Of a stretch of 50,368 bases of DNA, positions 24,602 through 32,623 are shown piece after piece. Origin of the DNA: Spirochaetaceae bacterium (GTDB lineage Bacteria; Spirochaetota; Spirochaetia; SZUA-6; Bin103); contig JAPPNY010000108.1 in assembly GCA_028818385.1 (NCBI GenBank), forward strand, positions 1 to 50,368. Reading direction: 5' to 3'. How positions within the stretch are numbered: the first letter of the stretch is position 1; each line of letters begins with the position of its first letter. A model generated the notes under the pieces. That model was not told the origin of the DNA and searched no databases. It saw only the letters and a program-made list of their open reading frames with translations. The position numbers were made by a program, and so were the translations under genes.

Positions 24602-24637
24602 AAGAGAGGGACTCTCTTCTCCGATATACCAAGTATA
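24602..24637 (+). promoter_or_regulatory. Promoter/operator region of the PIN module
   Basis: A 7-bp perfect inverted repeat (AAGAGAG at 24602-24608, CTCTCTT at 24612-24618) is followed by TATAC (24625-24629) and GTATA (24633-24637), a second short palindrome. TATACC (24625-24630) could be a -10 lying eight bases before the ATG at 24639. No good -35 is seen. Confidence 0.45.
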
Positions 24638-24638
24638 C

Positions 24639-25130
24639 ATGGCAAGAGAGAGAATACGTGTTGCAGACGAGGTGTGGGTGGCCACGGCACTCCTGCACAA
24701 GCAGCATCCGGACCGGGATGACTTCACCGTCGCCGAGATCAGCCGGCGCGCGGCCGCAGAGGCAAACGGCGCGGGGCCGCTGCGCCCGGGCTTCGTGGTG
24801 CATGCGTCCCAGCACTGCGTCGCCAGCAAGGCGCCCAATCCCGGACGCTACCGGATGCTGATCGAGACCGAACGCGGACGCCGCCGTCTGTTCCGGCCGG
24901 GCGACCCCTACCACCCCGACCGCCGGGGCGGGAAGACCGTCCCGCGCACGGAAGAGCTTCCCTGGGGATACCGCGGCCTGGTCGAATGGTATAACTCCGA
25001 CTACGTGGGGACCGCCATCATCCCGATTCCGGTCGACCCGATTCTGTCGCTGGTCGACATCGGCAAGTCGCTCCGCTCGACCGAAGCGGCCGACACGCTG
25101 GTGCGGCGTCTCCGGGAGTCGAGCCGATGA
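24639..25130 (+). CDS. Probable antitoxin partner of PIN toxin (unrecognised family)
   Basis: 163 residues. Not one of the standard ribbon-helix-helix, AbrB or Phd antitoxins. The N-terminus reads VADEVWVATALLHKQHPDRD then DFTVAEISRRA, which looks like a winged-helix unit, followed by PGFVVHASQHCVASKAPNPG and a basic segment RRRLFRPGDPYHPDRRGGK. I recall this layout in proteins labelled DUF7669 but cannot check it. It overlaps the PIN gene start by four bases (ATGA), the usual antitoxin-toxin arrangement, and it sits behind two short palindromes. The unusually long size and DNA-binding-like start suggest an autoregulating antitoxin of a less common type. Confidence 0.6.
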   Translation: MARERIRVADEVWVATALLHKQHPDRDDFTVAEISRRAAAEANGAGPLRPGFVVHASQHCVASKAPNPGRYRMLIETERGRRRLFRPGDPYHPDRRGGKTVPRTEELPWGYRGLVEWYNSDYVGTAIIPIPVDPILSLVDIGKSLRSTEAADTLVRRLRESSR

Positions 25131-25549
25131 GCCGGATCTTCTGGGACACGAACCTGTTCCTGTACCTGCTGCAGGGCTTCGGCGAGCCGTCCCGGCGGGC
25201 TGCGGACCTTCGCCGGCGCATCCTGGAGCGGGGCGACGAGCTGCTCACCTCCGCGCTCACGCTCGGCGAGGTGCTCGTCCACCCCGTCGAGCACAAGAAC
25301 GAGACCGTCCTGGCCGAGATCGAGCGCGCGATTCCGGCCGGCGCCGTCGTGCTGCCGTTCGACGCGCGCGCGGCCCGGCGTTTCGCCGAGATCCGCGCCG
25401 CCTGGCAGATCTCCGCCTCGGACGCGGTGCAGCTCGCCTGCGCATCGGTGGCCAACTGCGACCTGTTCATCACCAACGACGACCGGCTGAAGCATACGCA
25501 CGTCGAGGGGATACACTTCATCCAGTCGCTGCAGCGTACGGTGCTGTGA
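25127..25549 (+). CDS. PIN-domain ribonuclease toxin (VapC-like)
   Basis: 140 residues. The four acidic PIN residues can be placed: D7 in FWDTNLFLYL, E48 in LTLGEVLVHP, D99 in SASDAVQLACA and D118 or D119 in FITNDDRL. PIN toxins cleave tRNA or rRNA when freed from their antitoxin. The gene overlaps its presumed antitoxin by four bases at the start and also overlaps the following sialidase-like gene by four bases (GTGA) at the end. That second overlap places the toxin inside a catabolic transcription unit. Intact and probably functional on motif evidence. Confidence 0.85.
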   Translation: MSRIFWDTNLFLYLLQGFGEPSRRAADLRRRILERGDELLTSALTLGEVLVHPVEHKNETVLAEIERAIPAGAVVLPFDARAARRFAEIRAAWQISASDAVQLACASVANCDLFITNDDRLKHTHVEGIHFIQSLQRTVL

Positions 25550-27165
25550 TCCTCCATCTCGACGGTTCCCGCACATGGTCCTGCGCCGGCGGCGAGTGGC
25601 GGGCCGGCGACGACGGCCGCATGGCGCCGGTCGACGCCTTCGACGCCAACACCGAGCGCGGCATGCAGGGGTGCCGGTTCGCGTTCGCGACCGACACGTC
25701 GTACCGGGACTTCCGCGCCACCTTCCAGGCATGCCACGACGTGGCGCACAGCGACATCGGCCTGATCTTCCGCGCCCGCAACCGCTGCGACTTCACCCTC
25801 CTGCACTTCCCCTGCTGCGGCCAGGGGTACCGCGCACAGCATTTCTGGACGGCGCTGTCGCGCATGGACGCGAGCGGCTGCCTGCGCGTCGACCAGCTCG
25901 CCATGGTCAACCGGGTCGCCTCGAGCACCCGGATCTGGCACGACGTGGAGGTTGAGGTACGCGGCGGCGAGCTCCGCGCCCGGATCGACGGCCGCGGCGT
26001 CTTCGAGCACCGCGGTCTGCCCGACGGGGCGGGCTGCGTGGGGCTGTTCGTCTTCGGCCGCGCACGTGTCCGCGATGTCCGCATCGACGGCGAGCCGGCA
26101 CCGGGCGCCGGCTGGGACGACTCGGTCGAGCAGCCGGCCAACTGGTTCTACCCGGTCGAAGACGCCGCACACGGCGTCTGGCAGAAGCCGCAGACCCTGC
26201 TGCGAGCCGGTGACGGCGAGCTGGCCTTGACCTACAACGCCAGCCGGCCGGGACCCGCGGGCACCACGAACCACCTGATGACCCGCTCCGCCGACGACGG
26301 CAGGACCTGGAGCGCACCGGAGGTCACCGGCACCGTGGACGACGATCCGTGGACGGTCCGCGGCACGCTGCACCGGTTCCCCGACGGCCGGGTACGCCAG
26401 CTCTCCATGAACCAAGACGGCGCGTTCGCGCTGGCCGACGTGTCCGACGACATCCGAACCATCGGTTCGACACGGCCCCTCGATCTGGGACCCGTGCCCG
26501 ACGGCATGGCCGGCCTGCACATGGGTCCCCAGGTGTTCGCAAACCTCGCCGATGGCACCGTCGTCATGTTCCTGTACGGCGGCCACCAGTCCGGGCCCGG
26601 ACACGATCTCATCCACACCTGGGGCGCCTGCCACTGCCGCGCCTACACCTGCCGCTCCACCGACAACGGCGCCACATGGTCACCCCTGGTCAACATCGAC
26701 CACGCGGTCAACGGCAAGGGGGAGCCGGTCCCCGGGTCTCTCGACCTCACCGAGGTGTGCGGCGCCGAGACGGCCGGCGGGACGATGGTCGCGTTGATCC
26801 GGCCGGTCTACTCGCCCTGGATGTGGGAGACGTGGTCCGATGACGGCGGCCTCACCTGGACCCCGTGCATGCGCGGCCCGTTTCCCGGCTACGCGACGCC
26901 CAACATGCTCCGGACCAGTTCCGGGGTCCTGCTGGTCGCCCACCGGCTGCCGATGATGACCGTGCACGCCAGCTTCGACGCCGGCGCAAGCTGGCAGGGG
27001 ACGATCATCGACAGCTCGATCTGGGTCATGGGATCGATGCTCGAGGTGCGGCCCGACCTGGTGCTGTACGTGTACTACGACAGCTTCGAGTCCCGGATGC
27101 GCGCCCAGTACCTGAGCGTCGCGGACGGCACGCTGACGCCGGTGCGGCGCGACCAGATCGACTGA
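25546..27165 (+). CDS. LamG-like plus sialidase-like two-domain protein, copy 1
   Basis: 539 residues from a GTG start overlapping the PIN stop. The first 190 residues are a concanavalin-like (LamG or DUF1080-type) jelly roll: RDFRATFQACHDVAHSDIGL, IWHDVEVEVRGGELRARIDG and GCVGLFVFGRARVRDVRIDG. The rest is a propeller with Asp-boxes RSADDGRTW, RSTDNGATW, WSDDGGLTW and SFDAGASW. No signal peptide. A sugar-binding jelly roll fused to a sialidase-type propeller suggests an enzyme acting on a polymeric or oligomeric substrate. It is a paralogue of the next gene, which has the same two-domain order. No Shine-Dalgarno, so translation may depend on the PIN gene. Confidence 0.7.
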   Translation: MILHLDGSRTWSCAGGEWRAGDDGRMAPVDAFDANTERGMQGCRFAFATDTSYRDFRATFQACHDVAHSDIGLIFRARNRCDFTLLHFPCCGQGYRAQHFWTALSRMDASGCLRVDQLAMVNRVASSTRIWHDVEVEVRGGELRARIDGRGVFEHRGLPDGAGCVGLFVFGRARVRDVRIDGEPAPGAGWDDSVEQPANWFYPVEDAAHGVWQKPQTLLRAGDGELALTYNASRPGPAGTTNHLMTRSADDGRTWSAPEVTGTVDDDPWTVRGTLHRFPDGRVRQLSMNQDGAFALADVSDDIRTIGSTRPLDLGPVPDGMAGLHMGPQVFANLADGTVVMFLYGGHQSGPGHDLIHTWGACHCRAYTCRSTDNGATWSPLVNIDHAVNGKGEPVPGSLDLTEVCGAETAGGTMVALIRPVYSPWMWETWSDDGGLTWTPCMRGPFPGYATPNMLRTSSGVLLVAHRLPMMTVHASFDAGASWQGTIIDSSIWVMGSMLEVRPDLVLYVYYDSFESRMRAQYLSVADGTLTPVRRDQID

Positions 27166-27196
27166 CCGCCGCCTCCCGCAAGGAAAGGAGCAGCAG

Positions 27197-28807
27197 ATGG
27201 ACGCAGACACGGGGACGCGGCTCCGCATTGCGGACGGGTCGGGCTGGACGTTTCTGGGCGGCAGGTGGACGGAGGACCCGGACGGCGCGCTGTGTCCGCC
27301 CGACGACACCGCCGTCGAGCACCTGGCGGTGCGCGACGACGCCGTGTACGGCGACTTCGAGGCGACCTTTCGCTTCCGCCTGCGCGCCAGCAATCCGGTC
27401 CGGTTCCTGTTCCGAGTCCAGGACAGCCGCCGTTTCTACGCCTTCGACATCCCGTTCGGCGGCCAGCAGTTCCGTTCGCGGGCGTGCTGGGCGGGCATGG
27501 TGGTCGCCGACGGCACACCGCTGCAGCGCTATCTCGGCTTCGGCATGGTGCCCGGCCTGTGCGCGGTGCAGGCCGGATGGTACGACGTGCGCGTGCGTGC
27601 CGCCGGCAGCCGCCTGCAGGCGTGGATCAACGACATTCCGGCTGCCGACGTGGAGGACGACACCTACCGCGCCGGCCGGATCGGTCTCGGCTCCATCCAG
27701 ACCCCCTACCCCCAGGCTGCCCGGTTCGACGCGTTCCACGTCCAGGGCACGCCGCATCAGCCCGTGCCCTGGGACGGGCTGGCGCCGGCCGCCCCGCACT
27801 GGATCACCCCGTGCCGGGAGGTCGACCCCGACACCTACCAAAGCTACGCGACACTGCTGAAGAGCGGTCCCGGACACGCGACGCTCTACCTGACCTTCGG
27901 CAACCCCAACTTCGGGGAGACGCGACGGGCGGTCCTCATCCGTACCGAGGACGGCGGCAGGACGTGGGGAGCTCCCGAGCCTGCACCGCGGGACGGCAGA
28001 CTGGCCGGCGCGTTCGTCCGCCGTGACGGGACCTGGGTGAGCGTGCGGGTCGACCAGGATGACGCGAGCGCACCGCTGCGCTCCTACGAGTCCTCGGACG
28101 AGGGTCGGACATGGCAGGGGCCGACGGTGACGGCGATCGCCGGCGGCTGGCCTGCCGAGTGGCAGGCTGGAGGACCGTGGCCGCCGGTGCGGTTGCGCGA
28201 CGGATCCCTGGTCATGCCGATGATGGTGAGCCCTCGGGACGAGCCGATCCTGCCGACGCAGTGCCAGTACGTGGCGGCCATGGCTCTGCGCAGCGCGGAC
28301 GACGGCCGCACCTGGTCGGCGCCGGTGCTCTGCGACGCGGATGCGCGCCAGCAGCACCTGCCGCCCGCGATGCTCCGTTACGCCGCGCGTTACTACGAGG
28401 TAGCCATGGACGAGGCCGCCCCCGGCGTACTGGTCGGGATCGGCCGGCCGGACCGTGACCCCTACATGTGGCAGCTTCGCAGCCAGGATGGCGGGCGCAC
28501 GTGGCAGCCGGCCACGATCGGCCACTTCCCCGGCTTCTGCCCGTCGCTGACCGCGACGCGGTCGGGAGCGCTGGTGGCCACCACGCGCTATCCCCACTTC
28601 GCCGCGCACCTCAGCCGTGACGGCGGACGCACCTGGTCGCCGCCGGTCATCGTCGACTACGCGATCTGGGCGAACCAGCACGCGGTCGAGATTGAGCCGG
28701 ACGTGGTGCTGGTGACCTACATGGGCGACATCATGGAGCACGGAAAGGCCGACAGCCGGATCGCACGCCTGCGCGTCACCGCCGACGGGCTCACGCTGGA
28801 CAACTGA
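27197..28807 (+). CDS. LamG-like plus sialidase-like two-domain protein, copy 2
   Basis: 536 residues with AAAGGAG eight bases before the ATG. Domain order is as in the preceding gene: a jelly roll in residues 1-190 (GDFEATFRFRLRASNPVRFL, WYDVRVRAAGSRLQAWINDI) and a propeller with Asp-boxes RTEDGGRTW, ESSDEGRTW, RSADDGRTW, RSQDGGRTW and LSRDGGRTW, which are better preserved than in copy 1. Both copies share a C-terminal block ending in VVLVTYMGD or DLVLYVYYD. No signal peptide. The two are clearly paralogues from an old tandem duplication. A strong hairpin follows the stop and ends the operon. Confidence 0.7.
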   Translation: MDADTGTRLRIADGSGWTFLGGRWTEDPDGALCPPDDTAVEHLAVRDDAVYGDFEATFRFRLRASNPVRFLFRVQDSRRFYAFDIPFGGQQFRSRACWAGMVVADGTPLQRYLGFGMVPGLCAVQAGWYDVRVRAAGSRLQAWINDIPAADVEDDTYRAGRIGLGSIQTPYPQAARFDAFHVQGTPHQPVPWDGLAPAAPHWITPCREVDPDTYQSYATLLKSGPGHATLYLTFGNPNFGETRRAVLIRTEDGGRTWGAPEPAPRDGRLAGAFVRRDGTWVSVRVDQDDASAPLRSYESSDEGRTWQGPTVTAIAGGWPAEWQAGGPWPPVRLRDGSLVMPMMVSPRDEPILPTQCQYVAAMALRSADDGRTWSAPVLCDADARQQHLPPAMLRYAARYYEVAMDEAAPGVLVGIGRPDRDPYMWQLRSQDGGRTWQPATIGHFPGFCPSLTATRSGALVATTRYPHFAAHLSRDGGRTWSPPVIVDYAIWANQHAVEIEPDVVLVTYMGDIMEHGKADSRIARLRVTADGLTLDN

Positions 28808-28842
28808 TCGGTTGCCAGGTCCCCATCGGGCCCGGACAAACG

Positions 28843-28880
28843 AAGGGCCGCCTGCTGCCGGAAGACAGCGGGCGGCCCTT
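28843..28880. terminator. Strong GC-rich hairpin between convergent genes
   Basis: Stem of ten perfect pairs, AAGGGCCGCC (28843-28852) with GGCGGCCCTT (28871-28880), extended by five inner pairs including one G-T, and an eight-base loop. It lies between genes converging at 28807 and 28942 and would work in both directions. No T-run follows on either side. Confidence 0.7.
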
Positions 28881-28941
28881 GCGGTTGCGTTCGAACGCCG
28901 GACCGGCGGCGCGGGGCCGCCGGCTCGGCTCCCGGAGCTCC

Positions 28942-30588
28942 CTAACTGGAAGCGGTCTTGTACAACTCGATCAGCTCCTCGGCTCCGAGGTTCCTGATCT
29001 CATCCTGGAACGCCGCGAACTCGCTCAGCGGGCGCTTGCCGGTGATGAACAGGATCGACTGCTCCTGGGCGTACGTGTCCAGGGCGGTCTTCAACTGCGC
29101 CTCGCGGTCGGCTTGTTCAGCCGTGAAGTTCGTGATCGGCTCCGGCCGCTGCGGGGTCGAACCGTCCGCCACGTACTGGCGCGCCTCGACCTCGAACTGC
29201 GTGTAGTCCGGGTCGCTCTCGATCGTCATGTTCGCTTGCATGCGCGGGTTGTCGATGCCGACGATCGGGACGTTGGCCAAGCTTGTGCGCACGCCGAACT
29301 TCTGCAGGAACCACTCATGGTCGGCCAGCGTGCCTTCGGGATTGTACGGGGTCTTGATCTCCGGCGTGAGCCACCGGTACTTGCCGTCGACGATGTCCCA
29401 GTATTCGCCGGGCGGGCCGAAGAAGATGCTGTAGCTGTTCTCTTCAACGGTCATGAAGTCCATGAATGCCATGATCTCCGGGATGTGCTCGGACTGCGAC
29501 GAGATGAGCTTGACGTAGCGGTAGTTGCCGTAGGGCATGGTATTGCGGGAGCGCGCCCGCGGGCCGCCTTCCACCAGACTGGGGATGCGCAGGGCGCTGA
29601 ACGTCCACTCCTTGCCGGGTCCGTAATCGGGGAGGTCGAACTGCGTGACCGGGCTGAACCAGTTGCCCGACGCCGACCACCACCAAGTGAAGAACGATTC
29701 GTGGTTGGCCAGCGACTGGCTCCACTGGTCGTAGCTCATGGTGAAGGTGTCCGGGTGCAGCAGTCCCTCCGCCCACAGGCGCGAGAAGTACTCCATGAAG
29801 TACTCGTACTCGGCATCCAGCGGGCCGTACTGCCACTCACGGTTGGTATGGTTGAAGTAGATGCTCTCGTCGGTGTTGAAATTCGCCCCGGCCATGAACA
29901 GCAGCACCGAGCGGTCGCCGGTCTGCCAGGCGTTGACCGGATAGGAGTCCGGGAACTCCGCCTTCAACATCTTGAACGCCTCGTAGAGATCCTCCCACGT
30001 GTCTCGCGGCAGGTCCATTTTTTCCCACAGGTCTTCGCGGTAGGCCAGCGTCAGAGAGAACGGAATCGGATCGGCGTTGTAGCTGGCGAAGCCGTACTTC
30101 TTGCCGTCCTTGGTGACCATGTTTGCGAGCGGCTCCACCTCTTCCATCAGCTTCATATAGCCCGGGAGCAGGTGCGCGTAATCCAGGATGTTGACGAAGA
30201 GCCCCTTGTCGCCGAACGCGTCAAGATCCGCTTTCGTGAGCGTCGAGGCGCCAGGATTGAATATGTCCGGCAGGTCGCCGGTGGCCAGCATGACCTGATA
30301 CTTGGCGTCGATCTCACCGGGAGGTATCTGGATGTCGTTGATCTCGATATTGGTCTGTTCCTCCAGCCAGATGAACCCGGGATGGCCGTCATCGGCGAAG
30401 GCGTAGTGGCCGATCGTGGTGTGCTCCGCAATCGTGTAGTCGACGGTTATCTTCTCGGCAAGTGGCAGCGTGACCTGGTCCGGGATGGCACCGGCACCGC
30501 TGCCGTCCTCCTGGCCGGCAGCCCAGGCGCCTGACGCGGCCAGCAGCAAAACGCCGAGCGCAGCAAACGTGCGCGCGAATGTCTTCAT
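28942..30588 (-). CDS. Extracellular sugar-binding protein, second ABC system (YtcQ-like)
   Basis: 548 residues with AGGAGG nine bases before the ATG. The signal peptide is MKTFARTFAALGVLLLAASG with cleavage at AWA-AG, and there is no lipobox cysteine. The mature N-terminus AAGQEDGSG is low-complexity, a style common in spirochaete binding proteins. Typical YtcQ-family segments include YQVMLATGDLPDIFNPG, LAYREDLWEKMDLPRDTWED and a long C-terminal helix region with SILFITGKRPLSEFAAFQDE. It is transcribed divergently from its permeases at 30714 and 31678. Lengths and segments indicate a complete gene. Ligand is probably an oligosaccharide released for the lyase at 32624. Confidence 0.9.
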   Translation of the reverse strand: MKTFARTFAALGVLLLAASGAWAAGQEDGSGAGAIPDQVTLPLAEKITVDYTIAEHTTIGHYAFADDGHPGFIWLEEQTNIEINDIQIPPGEIDAKYQVMLATGDLPDIFNPGASTLTKADLDAFGDKGLFVNILDYAHLLPGYMKLMEEVEPLANMVTKDGKKYGFASYNADPIPFSLTLAYREDLWEKMDLPRDTWEDLYEAFKMLKAEFPDSYPVNAWQTGDRSVLLFMAGANFNTDESIYFNHTNREWQYGPLDAEYEYFMEYFSRLWAEGLLHPDTFTMSYDQWSQSLANHESFFTWWWSASGNWFSPVTQFDLPDYGPGKEWTFSALRIPSLVEGGPRARSRNTMPYGNYRYVKLISSQSEHIPEIMAFMDFMTVEENSYSIFFGPPGEYWDIVDGKYRWLTPEIKTPYNPEGTLADHEWFLQKFGVRTSLANVPIVGIDNPRMQANMTIESDPDYTQFEVEARQYVADGSTPQRPEPITNFTAEQADREAQLKTALDTYAQEQSILFITGKRPLSEFAAFQDEIRNLGAEELIELYKTASS

Positions 30589-30627
30589 CGTGATCGTCCT
30601 CCTGTGGGAAGCGCCGGCGCGCTCCCG

Positions 30628-30675
30628 TTGACTGAAGTGTCCTGCCAGTGTACCACACCGGCATGGGAGTGTCGC
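30628..30675. promoter_or_regulatory. Overlapping divergent promoters of the second ABC system
   Basis: Plus strand: TTGACT (30628-30633), 17-base spacer, TACCAC (30651-30656). Minus strand: GCGACA (30675-30670), 17-base spacer, TACACT (30652-30647) preceded by TGG as an extended -10. The two -10 boxes overlap by two bases, so divergent initiation would be mutually exclusive. Both give leaders of about 50 bases. Confidence 0.5.
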
Positions 30676-30713
30676 GGTGACGGAGGCCCTTCACGTCGGC
30701 AAGGGGACGCTCC

Positions 30714-31664
30714 TTGTCCACTGACACTCCCGTAGCGACGGGTACAGCGGGCCGCGGCCGGCTGGCGCAGATCCTGCACGACCTGCCGCGCCAGAAGAGC
30801 CTGTACCTGATGACCGCCATCGGCCTGGGAATGGTGGTGCTGTTCCAGTACCTGCCGATCTACGGCATGCAGGTCGCCTTCAAGCGGTTCAGCCCGGTGC
30901 ACGGCATCTGGGGAAGCCCCTGGATCGGCCTGGACAACTTCGAGGCGTTCCTGACCGGTCCGTACGCCGTGCGCCTGATCAGGAACACCATGTGGCTGGG
31001 GTTCCTGTCGATCGTCTGGGGGTTCTGGCCGCCGATCGTGCTGGCGCTCCTGCTCAACGAGCTGCGCCTGACCAGCTACAAGCGGGTGGTGCAGACCATC
31101 AGCTACCTCCCGCACTTCATCGCCCTGGTGGTCATCATCGGCATGATGAAGGAGTTCTTCTCCTACGACGGCCTCGTCAATCGGGTCGTGGGAAACCTGG
31201 GCGGCGAGCAGACCAACTTCTTCATGGAGCCGGGCTGGTTCCGGCCCCTATACATCGGATCGGCGGTCTGGCAGGGCATCGGCTTCGGATCGATCATCTA
31301 CCTGGCGATGCTGGCCGGCATCAATCCGGAGCTCTACGAGAACGCCACCTGCGAAGGCGCCAACCGCTGGCAACTCGCCTGGCACATCACGCTGCCGGCG
31401 CTGCTGCCGACCATCATGATCCTGCTGATATTCAACACTACCGGTATCGTCAACGTCGGCTTCGAAAAAGCATTCCTGATGCAGAACCCCGGAATCTATG
31501 AGACCGCGGACGTCATTCAGACCTACGTCTACCGCGTGGGCCTGGCCGGCGGTCAGATCGGCTACGGCATCGCCGTGGGAGTGCTCAACTCCGCGGTTTC
31601 GTTCATCTTCATGGTCGCGGTGAACTACGTCAGCCGCAGGACCACGACCTACAGCCTCTGGTAG
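30714..31664 (+). CDS. Sugar ABC transporter permease (LplB/CUT1-like), second system
   Basis: 316 residues from a TTG start with AAGGGGA upstream. After a 25-residue hydrophilic leader it has LFQYLPIYGMQVAFKRFSPV, the LplB-type first periplasmic segment, about six membrane spans and a coupling loop YENATCEGANRWQLAWHITL in which the usual EAA is altered to ENA. It pairs with the permease at 31678, 13 bases downstream. The altered loop residue is tolerated in this family. The divergent binding protein gene completes the system. Function: inner-membrane channel for oligosaccharide import. Confidence 0.9.
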   Translation: MSTDTPVATGTAGRGRLAQILHDLPRQKSLYLMTAIGLGMVVLFQYLPIYGMQVAFKRFSPVHGIWGSPWIGLDNFEAFLTGPYAVRLIRNTMWLGFLSIVWGFWPPIVLALLLNELRLTSYKRVVQTISYLPHFIALVVIIGMMKEFFSYDGLVNRVVGNLGGEQTNFFMEPGWFRPLYIGSAVWQGIGFGSIIYLAMLAGINPELYENATCEGANRWQLAWHITLPALLPTIMILLIFNTTGIVNVGFEKAFLMQNPGIYETADVIQTYVYRVGLAGGQIGYGIAVGVLNSAVSFIFMVAVNYVSRRTTTYSLW

Positions 31665-31677
31665 GCCGGGACGGAAG

Positions 31678-32565
31678 ATGACGGGAAAAGCCAACTGGTT
31701 CGACGTGCTGAACGTGATCCTGCTGTTCGCGTTCACGCTGTTGATGCTGTTTCCCTTCTACCACGTGCTATCGCTCTCCACCAGCAGCGGTCCCGGGTTG
31801 GCGACCGGACATGCCGGCTACATCCCCGTCGGCTTCAACCTCGACGCCTACCGCATGGTAGTGGAGCATCACGAACTGCTCCTCTCCTACTACAACTCGG
31901 TTCGGTATGCCGTGGTAGGCACCGTGATCTACCTGCTGGCTACCTCGCTGGTCGCCTACCCGCTCGCCATGCGCGGCTTCTGGCTGAACGTGCCGTGCAC
32001 CCTGGTGTACGTGCTCACAATGTTCGTCTCGGGCGGTCTGATCCCCACCTACCTGCTGTACCGGGCGCTCGGGCTGCTGGACACGATGTGGGTCATGGTG
32101 CTTCCCGGGGCGGTGACCGTGTTCGGCGTCATCGTGTTCCGGACCCAGTTTCGGAGCGTCAGCAGCGAGCTGCGCGAAGCCGCCTACATGGACGGGGCCG
32201 GCGACTTCCGCGTCCTGTTCCGGGTCATCCTGCCCCTCTCCAAGCCGATCCTGGCCACGTTCGCGCTGTTCCGCATCGTGGAAATCTGGAATGACTTCTT
32301 CACGCCGTTCATCTACATGAACGACGACCGGCTGCAGCCGCTGACCGTGCTGATGCGCCGCCTGCTGATCACGCTGGAGATCACGGACGTGAGCCGCGAC
32401 CGCAGCCTGCAGGACCTGCTGCTGGAGGTGGAGCGCGACCCGGTGCCGATCCAGGCGTTCCGCGCCGCGTCGATCATCGTCATGGTGCTGCCGATCATGT
32501 GCATCTACCCCTTCATCCAGCGCTACTTCGTCAAGGGCATCATGATCGGCTCCCTCAAGCAGTAA
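31678..32565 (+). CDS. Sugar ABC transporter permease (LplC/YtcP-like), second system
   Basis: 295 residues, about six spans. LplC-type features are LTMFVSGGLIPTYLLYRALG, the coupling loop REAAYMDGAGDFRVLFRVIL and the C-terminus FIQRYFVKGIMIGSLKQ. It starts 13 bases after its partner. A separate promoter for the lyase gene follows within the 58-base gap after its stop, so the lyase may be transcribed both by read-through and on its own. Complete and intact. Confidence 0.9.
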   Translation: MTGKANWFDVLNVILLFAFTLLMLFPFYHVLSLSTSSGPGLATGHAGYIPVGFNLDAYRMVVEHHELLLSYYNSVRYAVVGTVIYLLATSLVAYPLAMRGFWLNVPCTLVYVLTMFVSGGLIPTYLLYRALGLLDTMWVMVLPGAVTVFGVIVFRTQFRSVSSELREAAYMDGAGDFRVLFRVILPLSKPILATFALFRIVEIWNDFFTPFIYMNDDRLQPLTVLMRRLLITLEITDVSRDRSLQDLLLEVERDPVPIQAFRAASIIVMVLPIMCIYPFIQRYFVKGIMIGSLKQ

Positions 32566-32588
32566 CACCGCCGGCACTCTTGGCGCGC

Positions 32589-32617
32589 TTCACACCTCCG
32601 GCCGATCGGCGCATGAT
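32589..32617 (+). promoter_or_regulatory. Leaderless promoter of the second lyase
   Basis: TTCACA (32589-32594), 17-base spacer, CATGAT (32612-32617), then six bases to the ATG at 32624. Initiation seven bases past the -10 would coincide with the start codon. No Shine-Dalgarno is present. Confidence 0.55.
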
Positions 32618-32623
32618 CGCCCG

